Source: Nitrospirota bacterium (GTDB taxonomy: Bacteria; Nitrospirota; Thermodesulfovibrionia; Thermodesulfovibrionales; JdFR-88). From it: a stretch of 64,000 nt of DNA. Below the pieces are notes generated by a model. The model did no database searches. It had not been told where the DNA came from and saw only the letters and a list, made by a program, of their open reading frames with translations. The number at the start of each line of letters is the position of its first letter. The first letter of the stretch is position 1. Location of the stretch: contig JAKBYX010000001.1 in the NCBI GenBank assembly GCA_021840255.1, forward strand, positions 186,001 to 250,000, written 5' to 3'. This document shows, piece by piece, positions 26,626-34,928 of the stretch. Both the position numbers and the translations under genes were made by a program.

Positions 26626-27477
26626 ATGGAGCGGGTATTTTTGTCTCTTTTGGCAGTATTTTGTATGTTTCCAATAGTTTTCCTTTTGGGCTGGCGGGCG
26701 GCTTATGCTGAAGACCCCGCGCACGTAGAAATCCAGAATCCGTGTGTGGGCCCCTCAGCGCTCCTTTCACTCCTGGACCGTCCGACCTTCTCGGACAGCG
26801 CGTGCTCTGCGCCGCTTGGGCACGCCGTTTTGGAGCTGGGCTTCATGCACGCGAATGTCAGGGGCGATGGGGACGGCACTGCCGATAACTACCCCGAGGC
26901 CGAGTTGAGATTTGGGCTTCCGGGCGCAAACGAGTTTAAAGTCCTGGCGTCCAACTACACGAGCCAGAGGTCAAGCATACCGGAAGAAGATTCCTCCGGT
27001 CTTTCGGCCACCAGCATCGGTTTCAAGCGCGAGCTTGGTTATACAGATAAATGGCTTGGCGCGGTGGAGGCTGTCCTGACCCTGCCCTCAGGAAATGACG
27101 TGTTTGGAAGCCGGGGGCTTGGTGCCATGTTCAGCGGGATAGCCGCATATTCCCTTACCGAGCAAATCGGGCTGTCGCTCCAACTAGGTGTAGGCTCCCA
27201 GACCGATCCGGTCTCGGCCGGTGGCAGGCGTTTCACGACTTTTACCCAGTTTCTTACCGCCACCTGGGACCCGATGGAAAGGCTGCAGTTCTATGGCGAA
27301 GTCTTCGGGCAGACGAAAACGGCGAGCGATGAAGGGGCGGGCTATAACTTCGATGGGGGCGTCCAGTATCTTATTGTGCGGTGGTGGGAAGTGGACCTAG
27401 AGGAAGGCGTGAGGCTTGCTGGCAACCTCGGCGGCTTCACCCATTATTACGGGGCGGGCATGGGATTTCTGTTTTAA
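26626..27477 (+). CDS. Outer-membrane beta-barrel protein (MetA-phenol-degradation/transporter-like)
   Basis: A 283-residue exported protein. The signal peptide (VFLSLLAVFCMFPIVFLLGW...AYAED) is followed by alternating amphipathic strands and a terminal Phe (YYGAGMGFLF) typical of outer-membrane barrels. The pattern resembles the MetA-pathway (PF13557) transporter-like family (LPSGNDVFGSRG, then FYGEVFGQT). It follows the Feo genes on the same strand by 34 bases and may be part of the operon, which would suggest iron or metal passage across the outer membrane. That role is inference. Confidence 0.7.
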   Translation: MERVFLSLLAVFCMFPIVFLLGWRAAYAEDPAHVEIQNPCVGPSALLSLLDRPTFSDSACSAPLGHAVLELGFMHANVRGDGDGTADNYPEAELRFGLPGANEFKVLASNYTSQRSSIPEEDSSGLSATSIGFKRELGYTDKWLGAVEAVLTLPSGNDVFGSRGLGAMFSGIAAYSLTEQIGLSLQLGVGSQTDPVSAGGRRFTTFTQFLTATWDPMERLQFYGEVFGQTKTASDEGAGYNFDGGVQYLIVRWWEVDLEEGVRLAGNLGGFTHYYGAGMGFLF

Positions 27478-27583
27478 GCCAAATATGTCTTCCCTATTCC
27501 AAAAAAGAAAATCCGAGCGGAAAGAGGTAAAAATTCACGGGGAATGCCCGACCATGGGACCTGGTGGATGTTAAAATAAAAAA

Positions 27584-28258
27584 ATGGCGATGGAAAAAAT
27601 TCAGTTGAATATGCAGCCGGAAAGAGCATCTTTTTATAAATGGGCCGCCGCTCTAGCCCTTATTACCATAGTTTACAATCTTGCCGAGGGCGCGATCTCG
27701 GTCTTTTTCGGCGCTAAAGACGGGACTGTCTCACTCTTTGGATTCGGCGTGGATTCGTTTGTAGAGGTGATATCCGGGATCGGCATCTGGCACATGGTCC
27801 TCAGGATGAGGCAAAACGGTCAAAACGAAGACAGGTTCGAAAAAACCGCGCTCAAGATTACTGGAGGCGGTTTTTATATACTCACCCTAGGATTAATCGT
27901 TACCTCGCTTCTGGATATCTACAAAGGTTATAAACCAAGCACCACCTTTTGGGGAATTATAGTATCTTCTTTTTCGATTCTGGCAATGTGGCTACTGATT
28001 CATTACAAGGTAAAGGCCGGCAGGCGGTTCAATTCGCGCGCGCTCCTGGCAGACGCGGCCTGCAGCAGGACATGCCTGTATTTGTCCATTGTTCTTTTAG
28101 TCGCGAGCGTGGGCTATGAATTGACGGGAGTTGGCCTGATTGATTCTCTGGGGGCGCTCGGCATAGCCGCTTTCTCTTTCAGGGAAGGACGCGAGGCATT
28201 TGAGAAGGCGAAAGGAAAACCATGCTGTTGCGGTGGCGTGTGCGATCCGGGTACATAA
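27584..28258 (+). CDS. Cation-efflux (CDF-like) membrane protein
   Basis: A 224-residue inner-membrane protein with about six hydrophobic segments. It resembles the transmembrane domain of cation diffusion facilitators: VYNLAEGAISVFFGAKDGTVSLFGFGVDSFVEV corresponds to CDF helices I-II, and SRALLADAACSRT to helix V. The canonical metal-site pattern is only partly kept: FGVDS in helix II, and AD-AACS where many CDFs have AD-xxHS. The cytosolic C-terminal domain is replaced by a short Cys cluster (CCCGGVC). The substrate is unknown. It follows the iron genes by 106 bases. Confidence 0.72.
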   Translation: MAMEKIQLNMQPERASFYKWAAALALITIVYNLAEGAISVFFGAKDGTVSLFGFGVDSFVEVISGIGIWHMVLRMRQNGQNEDRFEKTALKITGGGFYILTLGLIVTSLLDIYKGYKPSTTFWGIIVSSFSILAMWLLIHYKVKAGRRFNSRALLADAACSRTCLYLSIVLLVASVGYELTGVGLIDSLGALGIAAFSFREGREAFEKAKGKPCCCGGVCDPGT

Positions 28259-28760
28259 TTGATCCATCCCTTCGCAAAGAAACAATAATCCGGGGGACGG
28301 TATGCCTATATCTGATTAAATTAAAAAAATCAGTCCACCTGGATCTGAGCTATTAAGAATTTAGATAAAGAGCGGCGCTGCGCCTTGCAGGTACTTCCAT
28401 TATTTTTTCTGGTAAAAATTGCCGTTTGGCATCTTCGGAAGCGCCGCGGTATGGCGCGCCTGCCGGAGGAGCCGTGAGCAGTTTTCATTCCGAAATGTAT
28501 TTGTTACGAACGGTATAAAACAGTTCTCAAAAATTGAAACCAGGTTTCTGGACGCATCTTTGCCCGCCTCGAATTCTCGGAAGATGCCATGTTCCGTCCG
28601 GAACTTTTCGCCTGTAGGGATATCGAGCCGGGGCCGGATTTGCACCATGGTGCAATCTTTTATCATGCAATGTAGAATAGCGCAGCGGCCGCCGCATCCG
28701 TTTTAATGCGCCGGTTGCATATTTGCTGAACATATGAATAATCAGGAGGGGCATGAAATT
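28259..28760. other. 502-base stretch without a convincing gene
   Basis: Frames at 28400-28666 (-) and 28419-28706 (+) are open, but neither product resembles a family and neither has a good ribosome site. The segment may be decayed coding DNA; it contains GGTGCAATC and short imperfect palindromes (CACCATGGTG at about 28643-28652). I see no RNA gene. Confidence 0.4.
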
Positions 28761-29282
28761 ATGAGCCAGTCATTGAGGTCAAGGGAAGAGATCGAGGAAA
28801 TCAAAAAAGGGATAATGCCGCTGAATATGATTTGGGGCGCAATGCTCGGCTCTTTATTCATGTATCTGGTTGTTGGCCTCTACACCAGAAATACCATAAA
28901 TATCCCCATGGAAAAAGATGTTTTGGATAAATTAAGGTTAGCTCTTTACGCGGCATCATTTGTTACTTTAACCGCCACAAGATCTATCAGAAAATTTATT
29001 CTGAACAGAAAGCCGGGAATTATTTCACGAACCACGGTTCCACCCAAAAACCCTGTCATCGCGCGATACACGACAGCGATGGTAATAGCCCTGGCCCTTT
29101 CGGAATCCATAGGAATTTACGGCCTGATCCTGTTTTTCATGGGGAAAAATGCAAAGGATCTATCTTTGTTCCTGCTGGTTGCAGCGGCGGCCATGATCTC
29201 ATACCGCCCAAGGGAGGAAGAAATAATCAGCCTTGCCAAGAGGATGAATCAATTGAAGTCCGGGACTACTGAAAGAGCCTGA
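28761..29282 (+). CDS. Hypothetical membrane protein, 173 aa
   Basis: Four hydrophobic segments are visible: MIWGAMLGSLFMYLVVGLYT, LRLALYAASFVTLTAT, TTAMVIALALSESIGIYGLIL and LSLFLLVAAAAMISY. The ALSESIGIYGLILF segment is reminiscent of proteolipid c-subunit helices, but I do not assign it to an ATP synthase. An ATG at 28734 would add nine residues, but AGGAGGGG (28744-28751) lies between the two starts and points to the ATG at 28761. Function is unknown. It is 146 bases downstream followed by an MBL-fold gene. Confidence 0.65.
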   Translation: MSQSLRSREEIEEIKKGIMPLNMIWGAMLGSLFMYLVVGLYTRNTINIPMEKDVLDKLRLALYAASFVTLTATRSIRKFILNRKPGIISRTTVPPKNPVIARYTTAMVIALALSESIGIYGLILFFMGKNAKDLSLFLLVAAAAMISYRPREEEIISLAKRMNQLKSGTTERA

Positions 29283-29452
29283 CATACTGCGCCTAATGGA
29301 AAAGCGTGCGTCTTCTCCGGGAAAACTGTCCGGCAAGACCGGGCGGCATCCGGCCTTGCTCGCCCAGTATAATCTTGATCGCCAGTATAATAGGTTATGG
29401 CGAGCGGACAGTCTGTATTGCGTGATAGAAAAGGGGCGGAGGAGATATTTTT

Positions 29453-30322
29453 ATGAGAGACGGTTGGGAGCCTGTAAGCGCATCCATTACGATACTTGTG
29501 GACAATACCGTTATGGAGCTGATACCTGGAAGCAAATTCGTGACCAGGCTATCCAGGCCCCAAAGCAGTTTTCTGTCCGAACACGGTTTCTCCGCATTAG
29601 TAGAGTCAGGGAACAAGAAGATCCTCATCGATACAGGGGCAACCGGTGTTGCGGTGGCATATAACCTGAAACTCCTGGGGCTTAAACCTGAAGACATCGA
29701 TACGGTGGTCCTTTCCCACGGTCACAACGATCACACCGGCGGACTGGCGCTTTTCCCAGGGGAGATCATTGCGCACCCGGACGCCTTCCTTAACAGGTAC
29801 CTGGTAACGCCGGCGGGGGCAAGCTTTGATCTGACATGCCCCGCTCAGGAGAAATTCAAAGACAGGGTCCGGTTTGAAAGGGGCCCGGTCAGGCTTGCTC
29901 CGGGGGTTTGGACCACAGGCGAGGTAGAAAGGACCCACAAGTGGGAGGAGCTGAATTTGTTCAGGATACAAAGGGAAGGCGCCCTGGAATATGACAGCGT
30001 CCGGGATGACCAGGGGGTCGCGATAAGCTCCGCAAACGGGCTTGCCATTATTGCGGGCTGCAGCCATGCCGGGATCATTAATACAATCGGGCAGGCCGTC
30101 AAAATATCCGGAATAAATGAAGTGTATTGTGTCATAGGCGGGTTCCACCTGATAGGGCCGGGAGAAAGCAAGATCGAAAGGACCATCGCGGAGCTGAAGA
30201 GATTAAATGTGAAGAAGGTCGTTCCCATCCACTGCACGGGTTTTGAGGCCATAAAAAGATTATCGATCGAGATGCCCTCGGAGTTTGAGTACGGGACGGC
30301 GGGGTGCAAAATAGACCTGTGA
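29453..30322 (+). CDS. MBL-fold metallo-hydrolase
   Basis: A metallo-beta-lactamase-fold enzyme of 289 residues. The metal motif is VLSHGHNDHTGG (HxHxDH), with later ligands at GCSHAGI and PIHCTG. The layout (long insert after the first motif, and GGFHLIGPGE) matches the subfamily annotated as dihydropterin/aminobenzene-phosphate synthase-like MBL proteins, whose bacterial substrates are mostly unknown. GGAGGAG lies eight bases before the ATG. It converges with the cobalamin operon end, 14 bases away. Confidence 0.85.
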   Translation: MRDGWEPVSASITILVDNTVMELIPGSKFVTRLSRPQSSFLSEHGFSALVESGNKKILIDTGATGVAVAYNLKLLGLKPEDIDTVVLSHGHNDHTGGLALFPGEIIAHPDAFLNRYLVTPAGASFDLTCPAQEKFKDRVRFERGPVRLAPGVWTTGEVERTHKWEELNLFRIQREGALEYDSVRDDQGVAISSANGLAIIAGCSHAGIINTIGQAVKISGINEVYCVIGGFHLIGPGESKIERTIAELKRLNVKKVVPIHCTGFEAIKRLSIEMPSEFEYGTAGCKIDL

Positions 30323-30336
30323 AAAAGAGGCCTCGC

Positions 30337-31593
30337 TTAGAATTCGTGCTTCAGATACTCATATAAAATTTCATCAACCTTCCCCAGGACTTCTTTGAAT
30401 TCCCCTCCGTGGCTTTTGGCATTGGAGAAAAGCTCCGCCCGGAGAGAGGCCATTTCCGGGTCCGATGCCCTTGAAAAAGTAAGCGCCTCGCCGCGCTGAA
30501 GGGCCATGCGCTCCAGCATCAGAAGCCTCCCGGCCTTATCAGCAAATCCCCGAAGCTCCGCTATCAAGGATTCGACATCATACTCCCGCCTCTCGGACAA
30601 TATAGCCCGTTTTTTAGATGATTGAGATTCCACCCTTTGGGCCAACTCCTTTACAAGCTCGTAAAGCGTGAAATACTCAAGCCCCCTTATCCCCCTTCTC
30701 CACCTTACTATCCACCCATCCTTGAACCACAGGAAGTTCCTGCACCCAAGCTCGAACAGCTCCTCCACGGGGGCCAAAAGGCCACTGGAAAGGGAGGAAC
30801 GCCCCGCACTATGAAGCAGCCGCCTTTCCTTGTCCCCTGCTTTTATTTTTTCTCCCCCGAGGTGCATCCAGAGGTTTTGAAGCGCCTTTGCGCCGTTTGC
30901 GCCGCGGGGGGTGTCCAGATGTATAAGCGTTAAAAAGACGCGGCCTGCCCCGCAAGCGCCCTCAAGGGCCAACGGCTCTCCGCGCATCCTTTCAGGGTCC
31001 AGATTAAGCCTGTATTCGGCCTCAAGCGCTTCCCAGTTACGTACGGAACCCACGTTAAGGTCCGAGCTGAAGGCCGCCTGGGTGGCCTGCTCAAAGCTGG
31101 CCACTACCTGGATGGAAGGGTCCTCCGGCTTGAATTGCGAAGGCCACCATATATGAAAAAATGGACTTTTTGTTTTTGATTTGCCTGTAATGCCGTTCCA
31201 GAAAGGGTGGGGAGACACTGCACGGGCCATGATCTTCCCGCTTAAGGAGGGTACCCTTTCTTCAAGAGGCCTTCTTTTGATGTCCAGAAGCCCTATCCCC
31301 TCGCTGGTCGCCAGCCCCGCCCCGCCGCAGACACCGATATAGGAGCCGCCGCCTTCCACGAATTTTTTTATCCTGCGTGCCCCTTCGTCTCCCAGGGAGG
31401 CAAGCTTGTTGGATGCCCAACCGCCGGGCACATAAAGGAGCCTTTTGCCCTCAAGCGCCCCCTGTTTTATGTCCTCGGAGGTCACCAGGGAGAAGTCCAG
31501 GGAAAGCCCCTTCAGTGCCCTGCATGCTATTAGCCCCCACAAAAAAGACTCATCCCACAGGAGGGCGGCACTAGAGGGCATACTTTTTTTCAT
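30337..31593 (-). CDS. BPL_N-domain protein at the end of the cobalamin operon
   Basis: A 418-residue cytosolic protein. Residues 1-230 resemble the BPL_N domain, a class I glutamine-amidotransferase-like fold also found N-terminal to yeast biotin ligase: LYVPGGWASNKLASL, then GGSYIGVCGGAGLAT with the Cys at the nucleophile-elbow position. The C-terminal 190 residues are helical and unassigned (YDVESLIAELRGFADKAG). AAGGGG precedes the ATG, and the start overlaps the cbiG-cbiH stop by 23 bases. It is therefore translated from the cobalamin operon. Its role is unknown; an amidation or ligand-binding step is possible but unproven. Confidence 0.75.
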   Translation of the reverse strand: MKKSMPSSAALLWDESFLWGLIACRALKGLSLDFSLVTSEDIKQGALEGKRLLYVPGGWASNKLASLGDEGARRIKKFVEGGGSYIGVCGGAGLATSEGIGLLDIKRRPLEERVPSLSGKIMARAVSPHPFWNGITGKSKTKSPFFHIWWPSQFKPEDPSIQVVASFEQATQAAFSSDLNVGSVRNWEALEAEYRLNLDPERMRGEPLALEGACGAGRVFLTLIHLDTPRGANGAKALQNLWMHLGGEKIKAGDKERRLLHSAGRSSLSSGLLAPVEELFELGCRNFLWFKDGWIVRWRRGIRGLEYFTLYELVKELAQRVESQSSKKRAILSERREYDVESLIAELRGFADKAGRLLMLERMALQRGEALTFSRASDPEMASLRAELFSNAKSHGGEFKEVLGKVDEILYEYLKHEF

Positions 31594-33346
31594 ATCCCCT
31601 TGGGGTCAGCATATACCCACCCAGCCGGCGGCTCATGGAATTTCCGATTATGACGGTGCTTTTCATGTTTATCTTTGCGGTATCGACCTGGGAGAGGGTG
31701 GTGATAACGGCGTCTTCCCCCTCCCTTGTGGCGTCCGTTACGATGCCCACGGGCGTGCCGCCGTCTCTGTAGCCGCGCATAATGTTTAACGCCTTTTCTA
31801 TCTGCGTCTTTCTGCCGCCGCTTTTGGGGTTATATATTACCGTGACCATGTCCGCGCCCGCCGCCGCCTGGAGCCTTTTTTCTATGGTCTCCCACGGGGT
31901 GAGCCTGTCTGACAGGCTTATGACGGCAAAGTCATGCATAAGGGGCGCGCCAAGCATGGAGGCGCAGGCGTTTACAGCCGAGATACCGGGTATAACCAGC
32001 ACCTTCAATGCGGGGTCCACGTTGGAGGCCACCTCTATGGCAAGCCCCGCCATCCCGTAGACGCCGGGGTCCCCACCGCTTACAAGACAGACCCTGTGCC
32101 CCTGCGCGGCAAGCTCCGCCGCCTCCCTTGCCCGCACGACCTCCTCGGTCATCGCGGAGGAGATGACGGTTTTCCCCTTTATGAGGGGCTCTAAATGGGC
32201 CAGATAGGATTTAAATCCTATTACGGCATCGGCCTGTCTTATTGCATCCATCGCGGCAGGGGTAAGATGCTCAAGGCCGCCGGGGCCGGTACCCACCACA
32301 AAAAGCCTTTTCTCCTTCAGCCCGCCTGCTCCCGCTCTTGCCGCGGCAACCGTAACATTTCCGATCGCCCGCTTGCCCATCATAATAGCGTCGTCATTCC
32401 TCCCCGCTGCAAGCAGCGCGGCGGGTTCCGCCACCGCCTGCGCGCCAAGGGCCTTAACGGCGGCCTCGGACCGGGCCACGCCGGAGACGGCATTAAGCTC
32501 TTCGCTTGAAAAACCCCTCACGGGAATAGAATGCCTGGCCACGTACTCCAAAAGGCCGGGCTCCACGGCTTTTTTCTGATGGGTTGCGATCATTTTTACG
32601 GAGCCCCAAGCCAGCCCCGCATCCCTTAACGCCATGGCCACGGCACTGTCTATCTCTTCCGCCCCGGTGCCGCTGTTGCATCCTATCCCTAGCACCAGGC
32701 TTTTAGGACGGAGATAAAAAAACCCGGAGGCCGGAAGAATACCGTCCAGGACCTTATCCGTTATAAGAAGGTCCGCCTTCGCGGGTTCTTCCACTTTCGT
32801 ATAATCGTCCGGCAACTCAATGTCGATATCCGTGTAAACATTGAGCGTCCTTTTCTCCAGGTGCCTTGCGGAGAGTGCGGGCAAAAGGCCGGGCGTCTCC
32901 ATTGAAAGAGCATTTTCCCTTGCAAAGAGATCAACCGCGGTAAGCCCGTTTAGATCGGTCGCCGTGGTTATCACCGGGTTTGCCCCCAGGAAGGCAGCCA
33001 CTTCCCTGGCAATGCGGTTTGCCCCGCCCTCGTGGCCAGAAAGAAGGCTTATCACGTTTTCCCCTTTTTCATCCATGACGACGACGGCAGGGTCCTGCCT
33101 TTTGCTTTTTATATGGGGCGCGATGGTGCGCACCGCTATCCCCGCCGCCCCGATGAAAAGAAGCGCGCGCGCCTCCTGCCAGATATCTTTGAATTCTCTG
33201 TTTTCTTTTTTATTCCTTAATTTTTTGAAACTGATGATCTCGCCCTCAGGAAACAGAGAGGCCTTGAGCTTTTGGGCCAGCTCTCTGCCCGAAGGGCTCA
33301 CATAGATAATGGAAATACCTTTAAGACCAGAAACCCGTTTATCCAT
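31571..33346 (-). CDS. cbiGH: CbiG-CbiH fusion (cobalt-precorrin-5A hydrolase / precorrin-3B C17-methyltransferase)
   Basis: A two-step corrin enzyme. The first 310 residues match CbiG (ALLFIGAAGIAVRTIAPHI, SLLSGHEGGANRIAREVA, VLGIGCNSGTGAEEID), which opens the delta-lactone and releases acetaldehyde. From about residue 330 comes a CbiH/CobJ methyltransferase (LFVVGTGPGGLEHLTPAA, VCLVSGGDPGVYGMAG, IYNPKSGGR), which contracts the ring. The frame is open to 33493, but the ATG at 33346 overlaps the cbiF stop by eight bases and gives the normal CbiG start, MDKRVSGLKGISIIYVSPSG. It acts on cobalt-containing intermediates in the cytoplasm. Confidence 0.93.
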   Translation of the reverse strand: MDKRVSGLKGISIIYVSPSGRELAQKLKASLFPEGEIISFKKLRNKKENREFKDIWQEARALLFIGAAGIAVRTIAPHIKSKRQDPAVVVMDEKGENVISLLSGHEGGANRIAREVAAFLGANPVITTATDLNGLTAVDLFARENALSMETPGLLPALSARHLEKRTLNVYTDIDIELPDDYTKVEEPAKADLLITDKVLDGILPASGFFYLRPKSLVLGIGCNSGTGAEEIDSAVAMALRDAGLAWGSVKMIATHQKKAVEPGLLEYVARHSIPVRGFSSEELNAVSGVARSEAAVKALGAQAVAEPAALLAAGRNDDAIMMGKRAIGNVTVAAARAGAGGLKEKRLFVVGTGPGGLEHLTPAAMDAIRQADAVIGFKSYLAHLEPLIKGKTVISSAMTEEVVRAREAAELAAQGHRVCLVSGGDPGVYGMAGLAIEVASNVDPALKVLVIPGISAVNACASMLGAPLMHDFAVISLSDRLTPWETIEKRLQAAAGADMVTVIYNPKSGGRKTQIEKALNIMRGYRDGGTPVGIVTDATREGEDAVITTLSQVDTAKINMKSTVIIGNSMSRRLGGYMLTPRGYEKKYAL

Positions 33347-34166
33347 GCCTTTCTCTCTTTGCCCCTGCCCGCTTATCCACTGAATATCCTTCTTTATCCC
33401 GGTATTCATGGGAAAATTCCTTATCGTAGAGCTTTGACCTTTTTGGTTCTTTGCCCCCGTTGCAAATCCGGGCCCCAAGAGCCGCACCCACATATATAAG
33501 GGCGGTCTTTTTTATCCCGGCCTCCGCGGCCTTCCGTGCTATATCCGCAAGGCTGCCCTTTATCGTCCGTTCTTCAGGCCACGAGGCCTTCTCCACAACG
33601 GCCACAGGGGTCTCTGGCGGGTAGCCTCCAGCCAGGAGTTCCTCCATCACCTTGCCTATCATCGCGGAGCTTAAAAAGATGACCATGGAGCTTTGATGGG
33701 AGGCAAGCGAGGCAAGCGCCTCCCGCCCCGGCACGGGGGTCCTTCCCGCCATCCGGGTGACTATGACCGTCTGGGAGACCTCGGGTATCGTTAGCTCCTG
33801 CCCAAGGGCCGCGCAGCCCGCCCCCAGGGAAGAGACGCCAGGCACCACCCGGCAGGCAATGCCCGCATCTTCAAGAAGGGATATCTGCTCCGTAATGGCG
33901 CTATAGTACGAGATATCTCCGGAATGAAGCCTCACGGCAAGCCTTCCCGCAAGCGCCGCTTCCTTCAGGACCAGTGTGGTCTCTTCAAGCGTCATGGATG
34001 CCGAGTCGTGCAACTGCGCCCTGACACCTCTTAAAAGGTCCGGGTTTACCAGGCTTCCGGCATATACGATGACATCCGCGGCGTCCAGTAGCCTCCGCCC
34101 CTTCAGGGTCAGAAGCTCCGGATCACCCGGCCCTGCTCCTATAAAATAAACAAAATGACTTTCCAT
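33339..34166 (-). CDS. cbiF: Cobalt-precorrin-4 C11-methyltransferase
   Basis: An S-adenosylmethionine-dependent methyltransferase of the corrin pathway (CbiF/CobM). The 275 residues show VYFIGAGPGDPELLTLKGRR at the start, VRLHSGDISYYSAITEQ (the conserved GD region), and PGVSSLGAGCAALGQELT with IVTRMAGRTPVP, typical of CbiF. The C-terminal end has an extra Lys/Arg-rich tail of about 45 residues. That tail overlaps the leading part of the open cbiG frame, and the real overlap is eight bases. Confidence 0.94.
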   Translation of the reverse strand: MESHFVYFIGAGPGDPELLTLKGRRLLDAADVIVYAGSLVNPDLLRGVRAQLHDSASMTLEETTLVLKEAALAGRLAVRLHSGDISYYSAITEQISLLEDAGIACRVVPGVSSLGAGCAALGQELTIPEVSQTVIVTRMAGRTPVPGREALASLASHQSSMVIFLSSAMIGKVMEELLAGGYPPETPVAVVEKASWPEERTIKGSLADIARKAAEAGIKKTALIYVGAALGARICNGGKEPKRSKLYDKEFSHEYRDKEGYSVDKRAGAKRERHG

Positions 34167-34171
34167 TTTTT

Positions 34172-34918
34172 TTATTTCCCGCCTCCGGCAATAATTATCG
34201 TGGAAAAATAATCGAGGTCTTTTCCCTCTACCTCCGGGACCGGCTTTATGATCTCCCCGTCAAGCCCCGCCCGGCAGACGTACACGGCGCTATCAGTTAG
34301 CCCTGTCTCCTCAAGCACTTTCCTGATCTCCGGAAAGACGCTGTGCACCTTCATGAGCGCCACGCACTCGAACCTGCCAAGGATATCCTTAAGGCTATCC
34401 GCCGCATTGGAGGCGGGCGCCGTATGAGACAAATAAGTGGCTGGCACGATCGCTATCTTTTCTCCGGAGAGGGCCAGACCCCGTCCGGTCCGGGCCGCGG
34501 CCGCGGTGATGGCCGTAATGCCGGGGACTATCTCCACCTCTAGCGCTGGCTCCATAAATAAAAGCGCCTGCCTTATTCTGAAAAAAGTGCTGTAGATGGA
34601 GGGGTCTCCCAGGGTGACGAACGCCACGTCCTTTCCTTTTTTCACCTCGTCCAGTATGGTTTGAGCGGCCGGCGCCAGCGCCTTGGGAGAAAGGTCCTTC
34701 ACCATCGGGAAATGGATGTCCAGTATCTCCTTACCGGCCAGCCCCACCGCCTTGCCGATTATGCCAAGGGCCATACTTTCTCCATCCCGCCTGCCTTTGG
34801 GCACCGCTATCACGCTGCACCTGCCCAGTATGCGGACCGCCTTCAGCGTCAGAAGCTCCGGGTCCCCAGGCCCCACACCCACGGCATATACTTTCCCGTT
34901 TTTATCCATTTTGTTCAT
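34172..34918 (-). CDS. cbiL: Precorrin-2 C20-methyltransferase
   Basis: Methylates C20 of cobalt-factor II/precorrin-2 (CbiL/CobI). The 248 residues show VYAVGVGPGDPELLTLKAVR, IAVPKGRRDGESMALGI, FVTLGDPSIYSTFFRI and VPGITAITAAAARTG, all standard for CbiL. It is separated from cbiF by only five bases and from cbiE-cbiT by ten, so it lies within the operon. Confidence 0.94.
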   Translation of the reverse strand: MNKMDKNGKVYAVGVGPGDPELLTLKAVRILGRCSVIAVPKGRRDGESMALGIIGKAVGLAGKEILDIHFPMVKDLSPKALAPAAQTILDEVKKGKDVAFVTLGDPSIYSTFFRIRQALLFMEPALEVEIVPGITAITAAAARTGRGLALSGEKIAIVPATYLSHTAPASNAADSLKDILGRFECVALMKVHSVFPEIRKVLEETGLTDSAVYVCRAGLDGEIIKPVPEVEGKDLDYFSTIIIAGGGK

Positions 34919-34928
34919 TTCATCTCCC

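Noticed and set aside
28400-28666. Possible 88-aa gene on the minus strand
   Set aside because: No ribosome site, no family resemblance and low-quality composition; an equally long plus-strand frame covers the same bases.
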